A DNA stretch of 64,000 nucleotides from Paracoccus marinaquae (GTDB lineage: Bacteria > Pseudomonadota > Alphaproteobacteria > Rhodobacterales > Rhodobacteraceae), in contig NZ_JAHKNG010000006.1 of the NCBI RefSeq assembly GCF_018860165.1, positions 80,068-144,067 of the forward strand, in the 5' to 3' direction. Shown here one piece after another: positions 46,933 through 56,420 of this stretch. Made by a program: the position numbers and the translations under genes. How positions within the stretch are numbered: position 1 is the stretch's first letter; every line of letters starts with the position of its first letter. A model generated the notes under the pieces. That model had not been told where the DNA came from, made no database searches, and worked only from the letters and a program-made list of their open reading frames with translations.

Positions 46933-48626
46933 GCGGCAAAATCCCCGGCCATGGCGGCATCGCTGAGGGCGGTCAGATCGTCCAGACCGGCCTGCGCCTC
47001 GACCAGATCGGCACTGAACCGCGGCAGGACGCGGGCCACGAAGACCTGCGCCAGCGCGACATGCTGCGCGCCGCCGGCCTTGGCCGCCCGCAGATGGAAA
47101 TGCGCGCCAAGCACCCGCGCGAAGGCATGAAGATAGGGCACCGCGCCGGCGAATCGCTCGGGCAGGGACCGTTCCAGCATGGCCTGAGTCGCCTCGCGCA
47201 GCGTCTCGGCCGCCTGCCAGACATGGTTGGCCAGATCCGGGTGACCGGCCTGCGCCGCCTTGGCGTCGTCGAGGATCTCGTCCAGCAGCCGCATCGCCGC
47301 CTCACCGCCATCGGCCAGCTTGCGGCCGACCAGATCCATGGCCTGAATGCCGTTGGTGCCTTCGTAGATCGGGGTGATGCGGACATCGCGCAGATATTGC
47401 GCCGCGCCGGTTTCCTCGACATAGCCCATGCCGCCATGCACCTGCACGCCGGTATCGGCCACGCGGCAGCCGACATCGGTGCCATAGGCCTTGGCGATCG
47501 GCGTGAGGAAAGCCGCCCGCGCCGCGCTGTCGGCATCGCCGGTCGCGGTCTCGAGGTCGATCGCCGTCGCGCAGGCCAGACAGATCGCCCGTGCCGCGAA
47601 GATCTCGGCCCGCGAGGTGGCCAGCATGCGCCGCACGTCCGGGTGCTGGATGATCGGTCCCATCTGGTTGCGTTCGGTGGCATAGGCCACCGCCTGCTGC
47701 AGCGCCGCCTCGGCCACGCCGACGCCCTGCACGCCGACGCCAAGCCGGGCGCAGTTCATCATGGTGAACATCGCGGCCATGCCGCCATGTTCTTCGCCCA
47801 CCAGCCAGCCGGTGGCGCCCTCATAGCTCATGACGCAGGTGGGCGAGCCGTGGATGCCCAGCTTTTCCTCGAGGCTGACGACCTTGAGGCTGTTGGCGAC
47901 GCCGGGATTGCCGGACTCGTCGGGAATGAGCTTCGGCACCATGAACAGGCTGATCCCCTTGGTGCCCTTGCCCCCGTCCGGCAGCCGCGCCAGCACCAGA
48001 TGGCAGACATTCGAGGTCACGTCGCTGTCGCCCCAGGTGATGAAGATCTTCTGCCCCGAGACGGAGTAGGTGCCGTCGCCGTTCCGTTCGGCCTTGCTGG
48101 TCAGCGCGCCCACGTCGCTGCCCGCGCCGGGCTCGGTCAGGTTCATCGTGCCCGACCATTCGCCGCTGATCAGCTTGGGCAAATACAGCGCCTTCAACGC
48201 GTCGCTGGCGTGATGTTCCAGCGCCTCGATCTGGCCCTGGGTCAGCAGCGGGTTGAGCTGCAGGGCAAGATTGGCCCCGGCCGTCATCTCGGCCACTGCC
48301 ATGTTCAGCGCCTGCGGCAGCCCCATGCCGCCATATTCCGGATCGGCGGCAATCCCGATCCAGCCGCCCTCGGCGATCGCGCGGAAGCCGTCGGCGAACC
48401 CCTCGGACGAGCGCACCTTGCCGTTCTCGAGCCGCGCCGGCGTGTGGTCACCGTTGCGGTTCAGCGGCGCCAGGACCTGGCTGGCCATCTTGCCCGCCTC
48501 GGACAGGATGGCCGAACTGGTTTCCTCGGTCGCCTCGGCGAAAAGCCCGGTCCGCCGAACCTCGGAAAAGGGCACGACATGGTTCAGGATGAATTCGATC
48601 TGTGCGACCGGCGCCTCGTATGTCAT
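46929..48626 (-). CDS. Acyl-CoA dehydrogenase, long form with C-terminal extension
   Basis: 565 residues from ATG 48626, behind GGGAGAAG. Motifs: MNLTEPGAGSDVGALTSKAE, KIFITWGDSDVTSNV and the likely catalytic Glu in ITPIYEGTNGIQAMDL, then the extra C-terminal acyl-CoA dehydrogenase domain. This length and tail are typical of the FadE5/DmdC group, so 3-methylmercaptopropionyl-CoA or a medium/long acyl-CoA are possible substrates; the sequence alone does not decide. It would donate electrons to ETF and ETF-QO. The MBL gene is coupled downstream. Confidence 0.87.
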   Translation of the reverse strand: MTYEAPVAQIEFILNHVVPFSEVRRTGLFAEATEETSSAILSEAGKMASQVLAPLNRNGDHTPARLENGKVRSSEGFADGFRAIAEGGWIGIAADPEYGGMGLPQALNMAVAEMTAGANLALQLNPLLTQGQIEALEHHASDALKALYLPKLISGEWSGTMNLTEPGAGSDVGALTSKAERNGDGTYSVSGQKIFITWGDSDVTSNVCHLVLARLPDGGKGTKGISLFMVPKLIPDESGNPGVANSLKVVSLEEKLGIHGSPTCVMSYEGATGWLVGEEHGGMAAMFTMMNCARLGVGVQGVGVAEAALQQAVAYATERNQMGPIIQHPDVRRMLATSRAEIFAARAICLACATAIDLETATGDADSAARAAFLTPIAKAYGTDVGCRVADTGVQVHGGMGYVEETGAAQYLRDVRITPIYEGTNGIQAMDLVGRKLADGGEAAMRLLDEILDDAKAAQAGHPDLANHVWQAAETLREATQAMLERSLPERFAGAVPYLHAFARVLGAHFHLRAAKAGGAQHVALAQVFVARVLPRFSADLVEAQAGLDDLTALSDAAMAGDFAA

Positions 48627-48736
48627 CTGATCTTCTCCCCGCTGCTTGGCAAAGACTGCCTGCGCAATTATCACTCGGCTTCCTGCGGCATCTTATGTGG
48701 ATGCCGCCAAGTCTCAACCCAAACCCAGCGTCACAG

Positions 48737-49687
48737 ATGCAAACCGAACGGCTGCCGCCCACCCTCGAAGGACTCGCCCGCGCCGCCCGGCTGCTGGCCG
48801 ATGGCCGGACCGTCGCCATGCCGACCGAGACCGTCTACGGGCTGGCCGGCGACGCGCGGAACGGGCTGGCCGTGGCGCGGATTTTCGAGGCCAAGGGCCG
48901 CCCGGCCTTCAACCCGCTGATCGTCCACCTGCCCGATCTCGACAGCGCCCGGCGGATCGCCGTTTTCGACCCCGAGGCCGAGGCGCTGGCCATGGCCTTC
49001 TGGCCCGGCGCGCTGACGCTGGTGCTGCCGCTGCGCGCGGAATCGGGCATCGCGCCACTGGTCAGCGCCGGCCTTCCGACCGTCGCGGTCAGGGTGCCCG
49101 CACATCCGGCAGCCCAGGCCCTGCTGCGCCGCTTTGGCGGGCCGCTGGCGGCCCCCTCGGCAAACGCCTCGGGCCGGATCAGCCCGACCAGCGCCGACCA
49201 TGTGCTGGACCCCGAGGGCGGGTTGTCGGGACGGATCGCGGCGGTTCTGGATGCGGGGCCCTGCCCGGTCGGGGTCGAATCGACCATCATCGGCTGGCCC
49301 GGTGGTCAGGCAACGCTGCTGCGTCCGGGCGGCATCCCCGCCGAGGCCATCGAAGCGGCGCTCGGCCGGCGGCTGGCCCGGCACGAACCCGACCCCGGCG
49401 GCCCCAGCGCACCGGGGCAGCTGGCAAGTCATTACGCGCCCAAGGCGACACTGCGCCTGAACGCAGCTACGCCCCGGCAGGGTGAAACCCATATCACCTT
49501 CGGGCAGCCCGGCCGGTTCAGCCTCTCGGAGCATGGCGATCTGACCGAAGCCGCCGCCAATCTGTTCGAGATGCTGCGCCGGGCCGACCGCGAGGGCAAA
49601 CCCATCGCGGTCGCACCGATTCCCGAACACGGCCTTGGCACGGCGATCAATGACCGCCTGCGCCGGGCCGCGGCACCGCGGCCATAG
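48737..49687 (+). CDS. tsaC: L-threonylcarbamoyladenylate synthase (Sua5 type)
   Basis: 316 residues from ATG 48737; ATG 48701 is the alternative. The core motifs are PTETVYGLAGDARNGLAVAR, KGRPAFNPLIVHL and the SANASGRISPTSA loop; the C-terminal Sua5 domain begins near GQLASHYAPKATLRL. It makes threonylcarbamoyl-AMP for t6A37 of ANN-decoding tRNAs. The MtaB at 60070 modifies the same nucleoside further. Divergent from the acyl-CoA dehydrogenase. Confidence 0.92.
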   Translation: MQTERLPPTLEGLARAARLLADGRTVAMPTETVYGLAGDARNGLAVARIFEAKGRPAFNPLIVHLPDLDSARRIAVFDPEAEALAMAFWPGALTLVLPLRAESGIAPLVSAGLPTVAVRVPAHPAAQALLRRFGGPLAAPSANASGRISPTSADHVLDPEGGLSGRIAAVLDAGPCPVGVESTIIGWPGGQATLLRPGGIPAEAIEAALGRRLARHEPDPGGPSAPGQLASHYAPKATLRLNAATPRQGETHITFGQPGRFSLSEHGDLTEAAANLFEMLRRADREGKPIAVAPIPEHGLGTAINDRLRRAAAPRP

Positions 49688-49699
49688 CCGCGGCAAGCC

Positions 49700-51127
49700 T
49701 TACAGCCCCAGAGAACCGTAAGCCGTCGAGATGCGCCGGATCGCCACCACATAGGCGGCGGTGCGCAGGTCGTCGATGTTGCGGTTGGCCATCCAGGCCT
49801 CCTTCATCGTGCCGAAGGTCTCGCGCATGGTGTCATCCAGGCCAGAACGCACCAGTTCCAGCTCGTCCGCGCCGATCAGGAACTGGTCCTTGAACCCCTT
49901 GGCCAGCTTGAAGTTCGTGCCGGTATCCGCGGAGATGCGTTCGAGTTCCTCGATCAGCATGCGCGCGCGGGCCTCTTCGTGGCGCCGCTCGAGCCGGCCG
50001 AGGCTGATCTGCGACAGGTTCTTCACCCATTCGAAATAGGACACCGTGACGCCGCCGGCATTGGCATACATGTCGGGAACGATCACGACGCCCTTGCGCT
50101 TCAGGATCTCGTCGGCATCGGCGGTGACCGGGCCGTTCGCGGCCTCGATGATCATCTTGCATCTGATCCGCTCGGCATTGTCGGCATGGATGACGCTCTC
50201 GACCGCGGCCGGGATCAGGATATCGCACTCATCCTCGAGCCCCAGCAGCCCCTCCTCGCGGTAATCGCCCCCGGTGAAGCCGCGCACCCCGCCGGTGGCA
50301 CGGATATGGCCGCGCAGGGCGTCGATATTGATCCCCTGCGGGTTGCTGATGGCGCCGTCGCGCTCGATCACGGTGGTGACCAGCGCCTTGTCCTCGAGGG
50401 ACAGGAACTGGGCGGCGTGATAGCCCACATTGCCCAGCCCCTGCACCACGATCCGCTTGCCCGCCAGACCGCCCTGCAGCCCGGCCCGCTTGAGCACGTC
50501 ATCATGTCGGAAAACCTCGCGCAACGCATATTGCACGCCGCGGCCGGTGGCCTCGACGCGGCCGGCGATCCCGCCCAAACCAAGCGGCTTGCCGGTCACG
50601 CAGGCGCGCGCGTTGATATCGTCGGGATGCAGCCGCTTGTAGGCATCGGCCATCCAGGCCATCTCGCGCTCGCCCGTGCCCATGTCGGGTGCCGGGACGT
50701 TCTGGCTGGGCGAGATCAGGTTGCGGCGCGACAACTCGTAGGTAAAGCGGCGCGTCACCTTCTCGAGTTCCTCTTCGTCCCAGGCCCGCGGGTCGATGCA
50801 CAACCCGCCCTTCGATCCGCCGAAGGGAATATCGACCAGCGCGCATTTATAGCTCATCAGCGCCGCCAGCGCCTCAACCTCGTCCTGGGTCACGTCCAGC
50901 GAATAGCGGATGCCGCCCTTCACCGGCTCCATCTGCTCGGAATGCACCGAGCGATATCCGGTAAAGGTGTGGATCGCGCCGCGCAGCCTGACCCCGAAGC
51001 GCACCGTATAGGTCGAGTTGCAGACGCGGATCTTCTCCTCCAGCCCCGGCGGCAGATCCATCAGCCCCGCGGCGTGACCAAACATCCTGTCAACTGAGTC
51101 GCGAAAAGAACTCGTTCCGACCGCCAT
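49700..51127 (-). CDS. gdhA: Glutamate dehydrogenase (Glu/Leu/Phe/Val dehydrogenase family)
   Basis: 475 residues from ATG 51127, preceded by AGGGGAGGCAGCAG. Motifs: EPVKGGIRYS (substrate Lys), PFGGSKGGLCIDP (catalytic Lys), PAPDMGTGEREMAWMADAY and the Rossmann loop VVQGLGNVGYHAA. It interconverts glutamate and 2-oxoglutarate. Homologues of this length in alphaproteobacteria are mostly NAD-dependent and catabolic, but cofactor choice cannot be read here. Confidence 0.92.
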   Translation of the reverse strand: MAVGTSSFRDSVDRMFGHAAGLMDLPPGLEEKIRVCNSTYTVRFGVRLRGAIHTFTGYRSVHSEQMEPVKGGIRYSLDVTQDEVEALAALMSYKCALVDIPFGGSKGGLCIDPRAWDEEELEKVTRRFTYELSRRNLISPSQNVPAPDMGTGEREMAWMADAYKRLHPDDINARACVTGKPLGLGGIAGRVEATGRGVQYALREVFRHDDVLKRAGLQGGLAGKRIVVQGLGNVGYHAAQFLSLEDKALVTTVIERDGAISNPQGINIDALRGHIRATGGVRGFTGGDYREEGLLGLEDECDILIPAAVESVIHADNAERIRCKMIIEAANGPVTADADEILKRKGVVIVPDMYANAGGVTVSYFEWVKNLSQISLGRLERRHEEARARMLIEELERISADTGTNFKLAKGFKDQFLIGADELELVRSGLDDTMRETFGTMKEAWMANRNIDDLRTAAYVVAIRRISTAYGSLGL

Positions 51128-51349
51128 CTCTGCTGCCTCCCCTTTAAGCAAACGCGATTCGTCTCAACGTGCCGCGACGTTAAGCGAGCGGCGCGGAATG
51201 ATCCATGTCATGCGCTCCGGACCAGTCCAAATGTCAGGGATTACTTGTGGCAGTTTTCGGCCTAAGCTGGCGCATCCGAGAAACCGGACGGCCCATCTCG
51301 GCATTATTCGCTTGAACGATCATTTTGAAGCACATTGCGAGGTCACGAC

Positions 51350-52039
51350 ATGTTGGCAAAGCCAAAGCCCAATAGGGGGCGAAAATTCGAGCAGGTCTGC
51401 AACGGCGCCCGGGACGTTTTCCTGCGCGACGGCTATTCCGGGGCAAGCGTCGATGACATTGCCAGAACTGCCGGTGTCTCCAAGGCAACGCTCTACAGCT
51501 ATTTCCCCGAAAAGGGAGAGATGTATCGCGAAGTGCTGATGGACGAGATCGCGCGGGTGGCCACGCAGAACCCGATCCGGATCAGCCCCGAGGCCAGCGC
51601 GGACGAGGCGCTGCCGATGATGACCCGGCAGATCGCGGCCTGGCTGGTCTCGGGTCCGGCACTGCAGATTCACCGCAGCAGCGTCGCCGAGGCGGCACGC
51701 TTTCCCGAAGTCTCGCGGCATTATTACACGACCGTGACGGCGCAGTTGCGAGAGGTCGTGCAGGGCCATCTCGACCGTTGGGTTGCGGCGGGCGAGCTGA
51801 GCATCGAGGATACGGATCTGGCCGCGGATCAACTGATCCGCCTGTCGGGCGCGCTGCTGCATGAACGGGCATTGCTGACCTGCACCCCGGGCGCCCGCGA
51901 GGCCGCGATCAGGCAGATCAGCGACAGCGCCGCGCGCCTGTTCATACTCGCCCATCGCGACCGGGACAGTCTGCCGATCTCATCCGCCCGTCAGGACGGG
52001 GCGCGGCGGGACAAGCCCAGCCGGGCGGTCGGCCAATGA
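51350..52039 (+). CDS. TetR/AcrR family regulator
   Basis: 229 residues. The helix-turn-helix lies near residues 20-60: GARDVFLRDGYSGASVDDIA, then RTAGVSKATLYSYFPEKGEM. The C-terminal domain (TRQIAAWLVSGPALQIHRSS and on) is of the TetR_C AefR-like type. It is divergent from gdhA with 222 bp between, so either gdhA or itself could be a target. No clear palindromic operator was found by eye. Confidence 0.88.
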   Translation: MLAKPKPNRGRKFEQVCNGARDVFLRDGYSGASVDDIARTAGVSKATLYSYFPEKGEMYREVLMDEIARVATQNPIRISPEASADEALPMMTRQIAAWLVSGPALQIHRSSVAEAARFPEVSRHYYTTVTAQLREVVQGHLDRWVAAGELSIEDTDLAADQLIRLSGALLHERALLTCTPGAREAAIRQISDSAARLFILAHRDRDSLPISSARQDGARRDKPSRAVGQ

Positions 52040-52141
52040 TGGAAACGTGATTCGCCACTCGGGTTCTCAAGCAGCGGCGTAGCGCCTATAAGTGCGGTCA
52101 CGAGAAAAATGCCTGCAGGGCTACCGAGGGACGCCGACAAC

Positions 52142-52489
52142 ATGATTAAGACCAGGATCCTGCCACTTGCCGCGATCGCGGCGGCACTTGCGGGCTGCGC
52201 CCCCGTGCCTGCCCCGGTGCCGGTTGCCACCCTGCCCGCCGTGGTGCCACCGCCCCCCACACCGACCGAGGGCATCAGCGGCCTCGAAGAACGCCAGCCG
52301 GATCTGTGCAAGGCCAAGGATTACGTGCCCTATCTGGGTCAGCCCGGCTCGGTCATTCCGACGCTGGGGATCACCCGCGACCATCGCGTGGTCGAGTATC
52401 GCGGCATCGAATCGCAGGAATACGATCCGAACCGGATCGTGTTCCGGCTGGATGCCTCGGGCAATATCTACAATATCGATTGCGGGTGA
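52142..52489 (+). CDS. Lipoprotein with degenerate I78-type inhibitor domain
   Basis: 115 residues from ATG 52142. The lipobox is LAGC; a Pro/Val/Ala linker follows (PVPAPVPVATLPAVVPPPPT). The C-terminal part LCKAKDYVPYLGQPGSVIP and NRIVFRLDASGNIYNIDCG aligns by eye with the I78 peptidase-inhibitor pattern of the next gene (C...GQP...R.N......G.I....C). It may protect envelope proteins from proteases; this is inferred. Confidence 0.6.
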   Translation: MIKTRILPLAAIAAALAGCAPVPAPVPVATLPAVVPPPPTPTEGISGLEERQPDLCKAKDYVPYLGQPGSVIPTLGITRDHRVVEYRGIESQEYDPNRIVFRLDASGNIYNIDCG

Positions 52490-52493
52490 TCCG

Positions 52494-52778
52494 ATGCGCC
52501 TGACACTTCTGTTTCCTGGCCTGATCGCGCTGGTGGGGCTTGCCGCCTGCGAGCCGGTGCCACCCGTGACCGTTCCCGACACGCCTGCGGACGAGTGCGG
52601 GGCCGCGGGCTATCAGGGCCTGATCGGCCAGCCGCGCGAGGTGCTGCAGCAGATGACCTTCCCGATCGGGACGCGGCTGATCGGCCCCGAGGATGCGGTG
52701 ACCTCTGATTTCCGCCCCGAGCGGCTGAACATCGAATATGGCCGCAGCGGCCGTATCGAGAAGGTCAGCTGCTATTGA
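52494..52778 (+). CDS. I78 family peptidase inhibitor lipoprotein
   Basis: 94 residues from ATG 52494. The lipobox is LAAC; the mature part DECGAAGYQGLIGQPREVLQ, then DFRPERLNIEYGRSGRIEKV, is the I78 pattern with two Cys that would form the disulfide. The family inhibits serine proteases such as subtilisin. It follows the related lipoprotein by 4 nt, an apparent tandem duplication. Confidence 0.78.
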   Translation: MRLTLLFPGLIALVGLAACEPVPPVTVPDTPADECGAAGYQGLIGQPREVLQQMTFPIGTRLIGPEDAVTSDFRPERLNIEYGRSGRIEKVSCY

Positions 52779-52786
52779 GCCGCGAC

Positions 52787-53308
52787 ATGCGACCGGCCTG
52801 TGACAGGCCGGTGATGACCGGGACCGGCCGGACAGCGCGCGCCACCTGCCTCGGGCTGCTGGTGCTGCTTGGCGGTCTTGTCGGTGTGCCCGCCGGCGCG
52901 GACGCGCCGCTGATCGTGCTGGACCAGACGCAACTGCCCTTCGATCTTGGCCCCGGCCATCCCGCCAACAACCCGGCCAGGCCGGCGAATTCACCCAACG
53001 CGCCCTGGAACTCGGCCGGGAATACGGCGAATTCGACTTCGGCATGGGAGAACCAGCCCACGAACCCGGCGAACGAAAAGCGGCTGATCATCACCGCCGA
53101 TGGCACCGTGCTGGGCTATTACGCGACCAATGCGGGCGGCGTGCTGAACCTGTTCGACGTGAACGGGCGGCGCATCGCCTACCGGCCGGCGCGGGGCACG
53201 CGCAGCCTGTTCACGACATCGGGGCAATGGTGTGTCACGGTCGATGGCGGCCGGCAGGGTTTCGTCCTGGCCGTCACCCGGTCCTGCGCCGCAGGTTTTT
53301 CCCGCTGA
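52787..53308 (+). CDS. Secreted Asn/Pro-repeat protein
   Basis: 173 residues from ATG 52787; ATG 52814 and TTG 52775 are other starts. After a signal peptide (CLGLLVLLGGLVGVPAGADA) comes a block of irregular Asn-Pro repeats, HPANNPARPANSPNAPWNSA and on to NPANE. A C-terminal domain follows (IITADGTVLGYYATNAGGVL, NLFDVNGRRIAYRPARG, QWCVTVDGGRQG) with two Cys. I recall similar NSP/NPN-repeat secreted proteins in other proteobacteria but know no function. It follows the I78 pair closely and may be co-transcribed. Confidence 0.65.
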   Translation: MRPACDRPVMTGTGRTARATCLGLLVLLGGLVGVPAGADAPLIVLDQTQLPFDLGPGHPANNPARPANSPNAPWNSAGNTANSTSAWENQPTNPANEKRLIITADGTVLGYYATNAGGVLNLFDVNGRRIAYRPARGTRSLFTTSGQWCVTVDGGRQGFVLAVTRSCAAGFSR

Positions 53309-53384
53309 GTCGCCGGGCGCGACGAACCGCCTTAATTCCGTTACATTCCTGCCCTAGACCCTGCCGCAAACGCCGGAGAGGACG

Positions 53385-54290
53385 ATGAAAGACCAACCCA
53401 AGGACTGGCTCGACGCCGAGTTGCAGGACACGCTTGACGAAGATTACGAAATCGAGCTGGAAGACGCCATTCTGTCAGCCGAGATCAAGCGGATCTATCG
53501 CGAGAATCATCCCGAGCAGATGGACCGCAGGCTGTATTTCTCGGAGCTTCTGCGCCTGCAGGCCGAGATGATCAAGCTGCAGGACTGGGTCAGCCATCAC
53601 AAGGAAAAGGTCGTGGTCCTGTTCGAGGGGCGCGATTCCGCCGGCAAGGGCGGCGCCATCAAGCGCATCACCCAGCGGCTGAACCCGCGCGTGGCGCGCG
53701 TCGTCGCCCTGCCCGCGCCCTCGGATCGCGAAAAGACCCAGTGGTATTTCCAGCGCTACGTCCCGCACCTGCCGGCCGGTGGCGAGATCGTGCTGTTCGA
53801 CCGCAGCTGGTACAACCGCGCCGGGGTCGAGCGGGTCATGGGCTTCGCCGGCGAGGATCAGGTCGAGCAGTTCTTCCAGGACGTGCCGGAATTCGAACGG
53901 ATGCTGGTCCGCTCGGGCATCCGGCTGGTGAAATACTGGTTCTCGGTCACGGACGAGGAACAGCAGATGCGATTCCTGATGCGCATCCACGACCCGCTGA
54001 AGCAGTGGAAGCTGTCACCGATGGACCTGCAGAGCCGGGTCCGCTGGGAGGCCTATACCAAGGCCAAGGAAGAGATGTTCGAGCGCACCAACATCCCCGA
54101 GGCGCCGTGGTATATCGTGCCCGGCAACGACAAGAAACGGGCGCGGCTGAACTGCATGAGCCATCTGCTGGACATGATCCCCTATGCCGAAGTCCCGCAT
54201 GAGGAGATCACGCTGCCGGACCGTGTCTTCAACCCGGATTACGAGCGCGAGGTGCTGCCGCGGGACCTCTATGTTCCGCAGCGCTACTGA
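53385..54290 (+). CDS. ppk2: Polyphosphate kinase 2
   Basis: 301 residues. The Walker A motif EGRDSAGKGG spans residues 81-90; the Walker B/lid region is VLFDRSWYNRAGVERVMGF; the conserved end is EAPWYIVPGNDKKRARLNCM. The family moves phosphate between polyphosphate and nucleoside phosphates, often making GTP or ATP. GGAGAGGACG precedes the ATG. Monocistronic. Confidence 0.94.
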   Translation: MKDQPKDWLDAELQDTLDEDYEIELEDAILSAEIKRIYRENHPEQMDRRLYFSELLRLQAEMIKLQDWVSHHKEKVVVLFEGRDSAGKGGAIKRITQRLNPRVARVVALPAPSDREKTQWYFQRYVPHLPAGGEIVLFDRSWYNRAGVERVMGFAGEDQVEQFFQDVPEFERMLVRSGIRLVKYWFSVTDEEQQMRFLMRIHDPLKQWKLSPMDLQSRVRWEAYTKAKEEMFERTNIPEAPWYIVPGNDKKRARLNCMSHLLDMIPYAEVPHEEITLPDRVFNPDYEREVLPRDLYVPQRY

Positions 54291-54342
54291 TTGCACAGCC
54301 TGTCCCCTCCCCTGACCGCCGCCGCGGCCGGGGGATACGGCC

Positions 54343-55671
54343 TTACATCGAGGCCGGAATCAGCGTGGAAATGATTGGGAACAGGATCAGGATCAGCAGC
54401 ACCAGGATGTCGATCGCCAGGAACCGCATCACCCCGGCGAATACACGGTCGATGCCCACATCGCGGGCGACATTGCCGATGACGAAGACATTCAGCCCGA
54501 CCGGCGGCGTGATCAGCCCGATTTCCAGCAGCTTGACCACGACGACACCGAACCAGATCAGGTCCATGCCGAACCCCTCGACCAGCGGCACCGCGAAAGG
54601 CAGGGTCAGCACCAGGATGCCGATCGGTTCGAAGAACATGCCGAGGATCAGATAGATCGCGACACTGGCCGCGATCATGGCAAAAAAGCTGAGCCCCGCG
54701 CCCTCGGCCCAGTTGACCAGCGCCGCGTCCAGCCCGCTCAGCGCGACGAAGCCGACAAAGATCTTGGCCGCCGCCGCGACGAGGAAGATGGCCGCCGTCT
54801 GGATCAGGCTTTCGCGCAGCGTCCGCAGCAGGATCTCCGGCGTCAGCCGGCGCTGCACGAAACCCAGAACAACGACCAGCACGACGCAGACCGCCGCCGT
54901 CTCGGGCGCGGTCAGAAGCCGGCTGTAAAGCCCGCCGACGATGATCACGAACAGCAGCACCGCCGGCCAGGCCGCCAGAACGGCGTCGATCCGGCTGCTT
55001 TCGGCGGCCTCGGCGCGCGGCGCCGCCGCCGGATCGCCGCCGACCCACCAGGCCACGACCAGCAGCATGCCCGCCAGCGACAGCAGCCCCGGCAAGATCC
55101 CGGCCAGAAACAGCTGGGCGATCGGCGTTCCGGTGAATACGCCGTAGAGGATGAACAGGATCGAGGGCGGGATCAGCGCCCCCAGCGTGCCGCCCACCGC
55201 CACCGAGGAAGTGGCCAGCCGCGGATCATAGCCCAGCCGCAGCATCTCAGGCACGCAGATGCGCCCCATGGTCGAGGCACAGGCAACCGAGGATCCCGAG
55301 ATCGCCGAAAAGCCTCCGCAGCCCAGGATCGAGGCCATGGCGACACCGCCGGGCAATGGGCGCAGCCACACCGCCGCCGCGTCATAGATGCGGATCGTGA
55401 TGCCTGCATAGAAGGCGATATTGCCGAGGATGATGAACAGCGGCACCATCGACAGATCGTAGGAATGGACCAGATCGAAGGCATCCGCGAAGATCGCCGC
55501 CCCCGTCTGCACGGCAGCCTCGGCGGGCAGCCATGCACCCTGCCCCGTCGCATGGACAAAGAAGGTTCCCAGGGCCGCGACCCCGGCCAGCGCGAAGGCG
55601 ATGGGAACCCGCAACGCCAGCAGCAGGACGACCAGCAGCAGGGCGACAAGGCCGATGGTGACGGGCTCCAT
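54343..55671 (-). CDS. TRAP transporter large permease (DctM type)
   Basis: 442 residues with about twelve membrane segments; LILGMFFEPIGILVLTLPFA, SSVACASTMGRICVPEMLRL and GLITPPVGLNVFVIGNVA are typical of DctM. It forms the sodium-driven channel of a tripartite carboxylate or sulfonate uptake system. It follows the small permease with 1 nt spacing. The usual periplasmic binding protein (DctP) is not adjacent. Confidence 0.92.
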   Translation of the reverse strand: MEPVTIGLVALLLVVLLLALRVPIAFALAGVAALGTFFVHATGQGAWLPAEAAVQTGAAIFADAFDLVHSYDLSMVPLFIILGNIAFYAGITIRIYDAAAVWLRPLPGGVAMASILGCGGFSAISGSSVACASTMGRICVPEMLRLGYDPRLATSSVAVGGTLGALIPPSILFILYGVFTGTPIAQLFLAGILPGLLSLAGMLLVVAWWVGGDPAAAPRAEAAESSRIDAVLAAWPAVLLFVIIVGGLYSRLLTAPETAAVCVVLVVVLGFVQRRLTPEILLRTLRESLIQTAAIFLVAAAAKIFVGFVALSGLDAALVNWAEGAGLSFFAMIAASVAIYLILGMFFEPIGILVLTLPFAVPLVEGFGMDLIWFGVVVVKLLEIGLITPPVGLNVFVIGNVARDVGIDRVFAGVMRFLAIDILVLLILILFPIISTLIPASM

Positions 55672-55672
55672 C

Positions 55673-56167
55673 TCAGACGGCCTCCTGTCCGTGCTCGTCG
55701 GTGATGGTGCCGGTGGCCCGGAATTCGCGCAGATCGGCGACCAGCATGATCGCTATGCGCAACCACATGAGGCTGAGCCCGGCCAGAAACAGGGCGATCC
55801 CCGGCCCGCGTGCCGGGCCGGTTTCCACGTCGGGCAGTTCCGTCGTCGCCCCGAGGCGCATCACCTCGGCGAACCCGGCATGGATCAGAGGCAGCAGCGC
55901 CAGCAGCGCGACGGCATGCCCGAACAGGATCAGCCAGCCGCGCGGCCGGTGCGGCAGCCGGTCGGTCAGGAAAGTGACCGCGACATGCGCCCGGGCGGCG
56001 CTGGCCGCCGCCAGCGGCAACATGATCGTGGCAATCATCAGGTCGCGCACGAGGCCGGTCGCGGCGGCTGTGCTGCTGCCGAAGACGGCATTGCCGACCA
56101 CCACCGCGCAGAGCATGACCGTGGCCAGAACCGCCAGATCCAGAAGCGTCCGTTCGATCACCCGCAT
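55673..56167 (-). CDS. TRAP transporter small permease (DctQ type)
   Basis: 164 residues from ATG 56167 with four hydrophobic segments: TLLDLAVLATVMLCAVVVGN, DLMIATIMLPLAAASAARAH (motif RAHVAVTFLTDRLP), WLILFGHAVALLALLPLIHA and a late one. It partners the large permease just downstream. The 250 bp upstream to the L,D-transpeptidase hold no further gene that I can see. Confidence 0.88.
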   Translation of the reverse strand: MRVIERTLLDLAVLATVMLCAVVVGNAVFGSSTAAATGLVRDLMIATIMLPLAAASAARAHVAVTFLTDRLPHRPRGWLILFGHAVALLALLPLIHAGFAEVMRLGATTELPDVETGPARGPGIALFLAGLSLMWLRIAIMLVADLREFRATGTITDEHGQEAV

Positions 56168-56420
56168 CAAAGCGCGCGCCCGGGTCGGGACCCCGCGGCG
56201 GCGCGCGCCCCAGGGATCATCGCCGCACGAAGCGGACCGGCGGCAGCAGCCGCCGCGCAGGCTAACCGGATGCTGATCATGTTCCCCCCGACTTCGACCC
56301 GCAGGCTATTGTGCAGTATCATGAAGCTCAAGTTCGAATTGACCCGATTGTGACCTCCGGACTATCTGGCGGATTCGGCGCAAAAGCCGGATGCTGCACG
56401 GACCCATCACGGAGACGCAA

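Noticed and set aside
47061..48920. A 619-codon + strand frame over the acyl-CoA dehydrogenase
   Set aside because: Antisense shadow; it also runs into the tsaC start without any domain.
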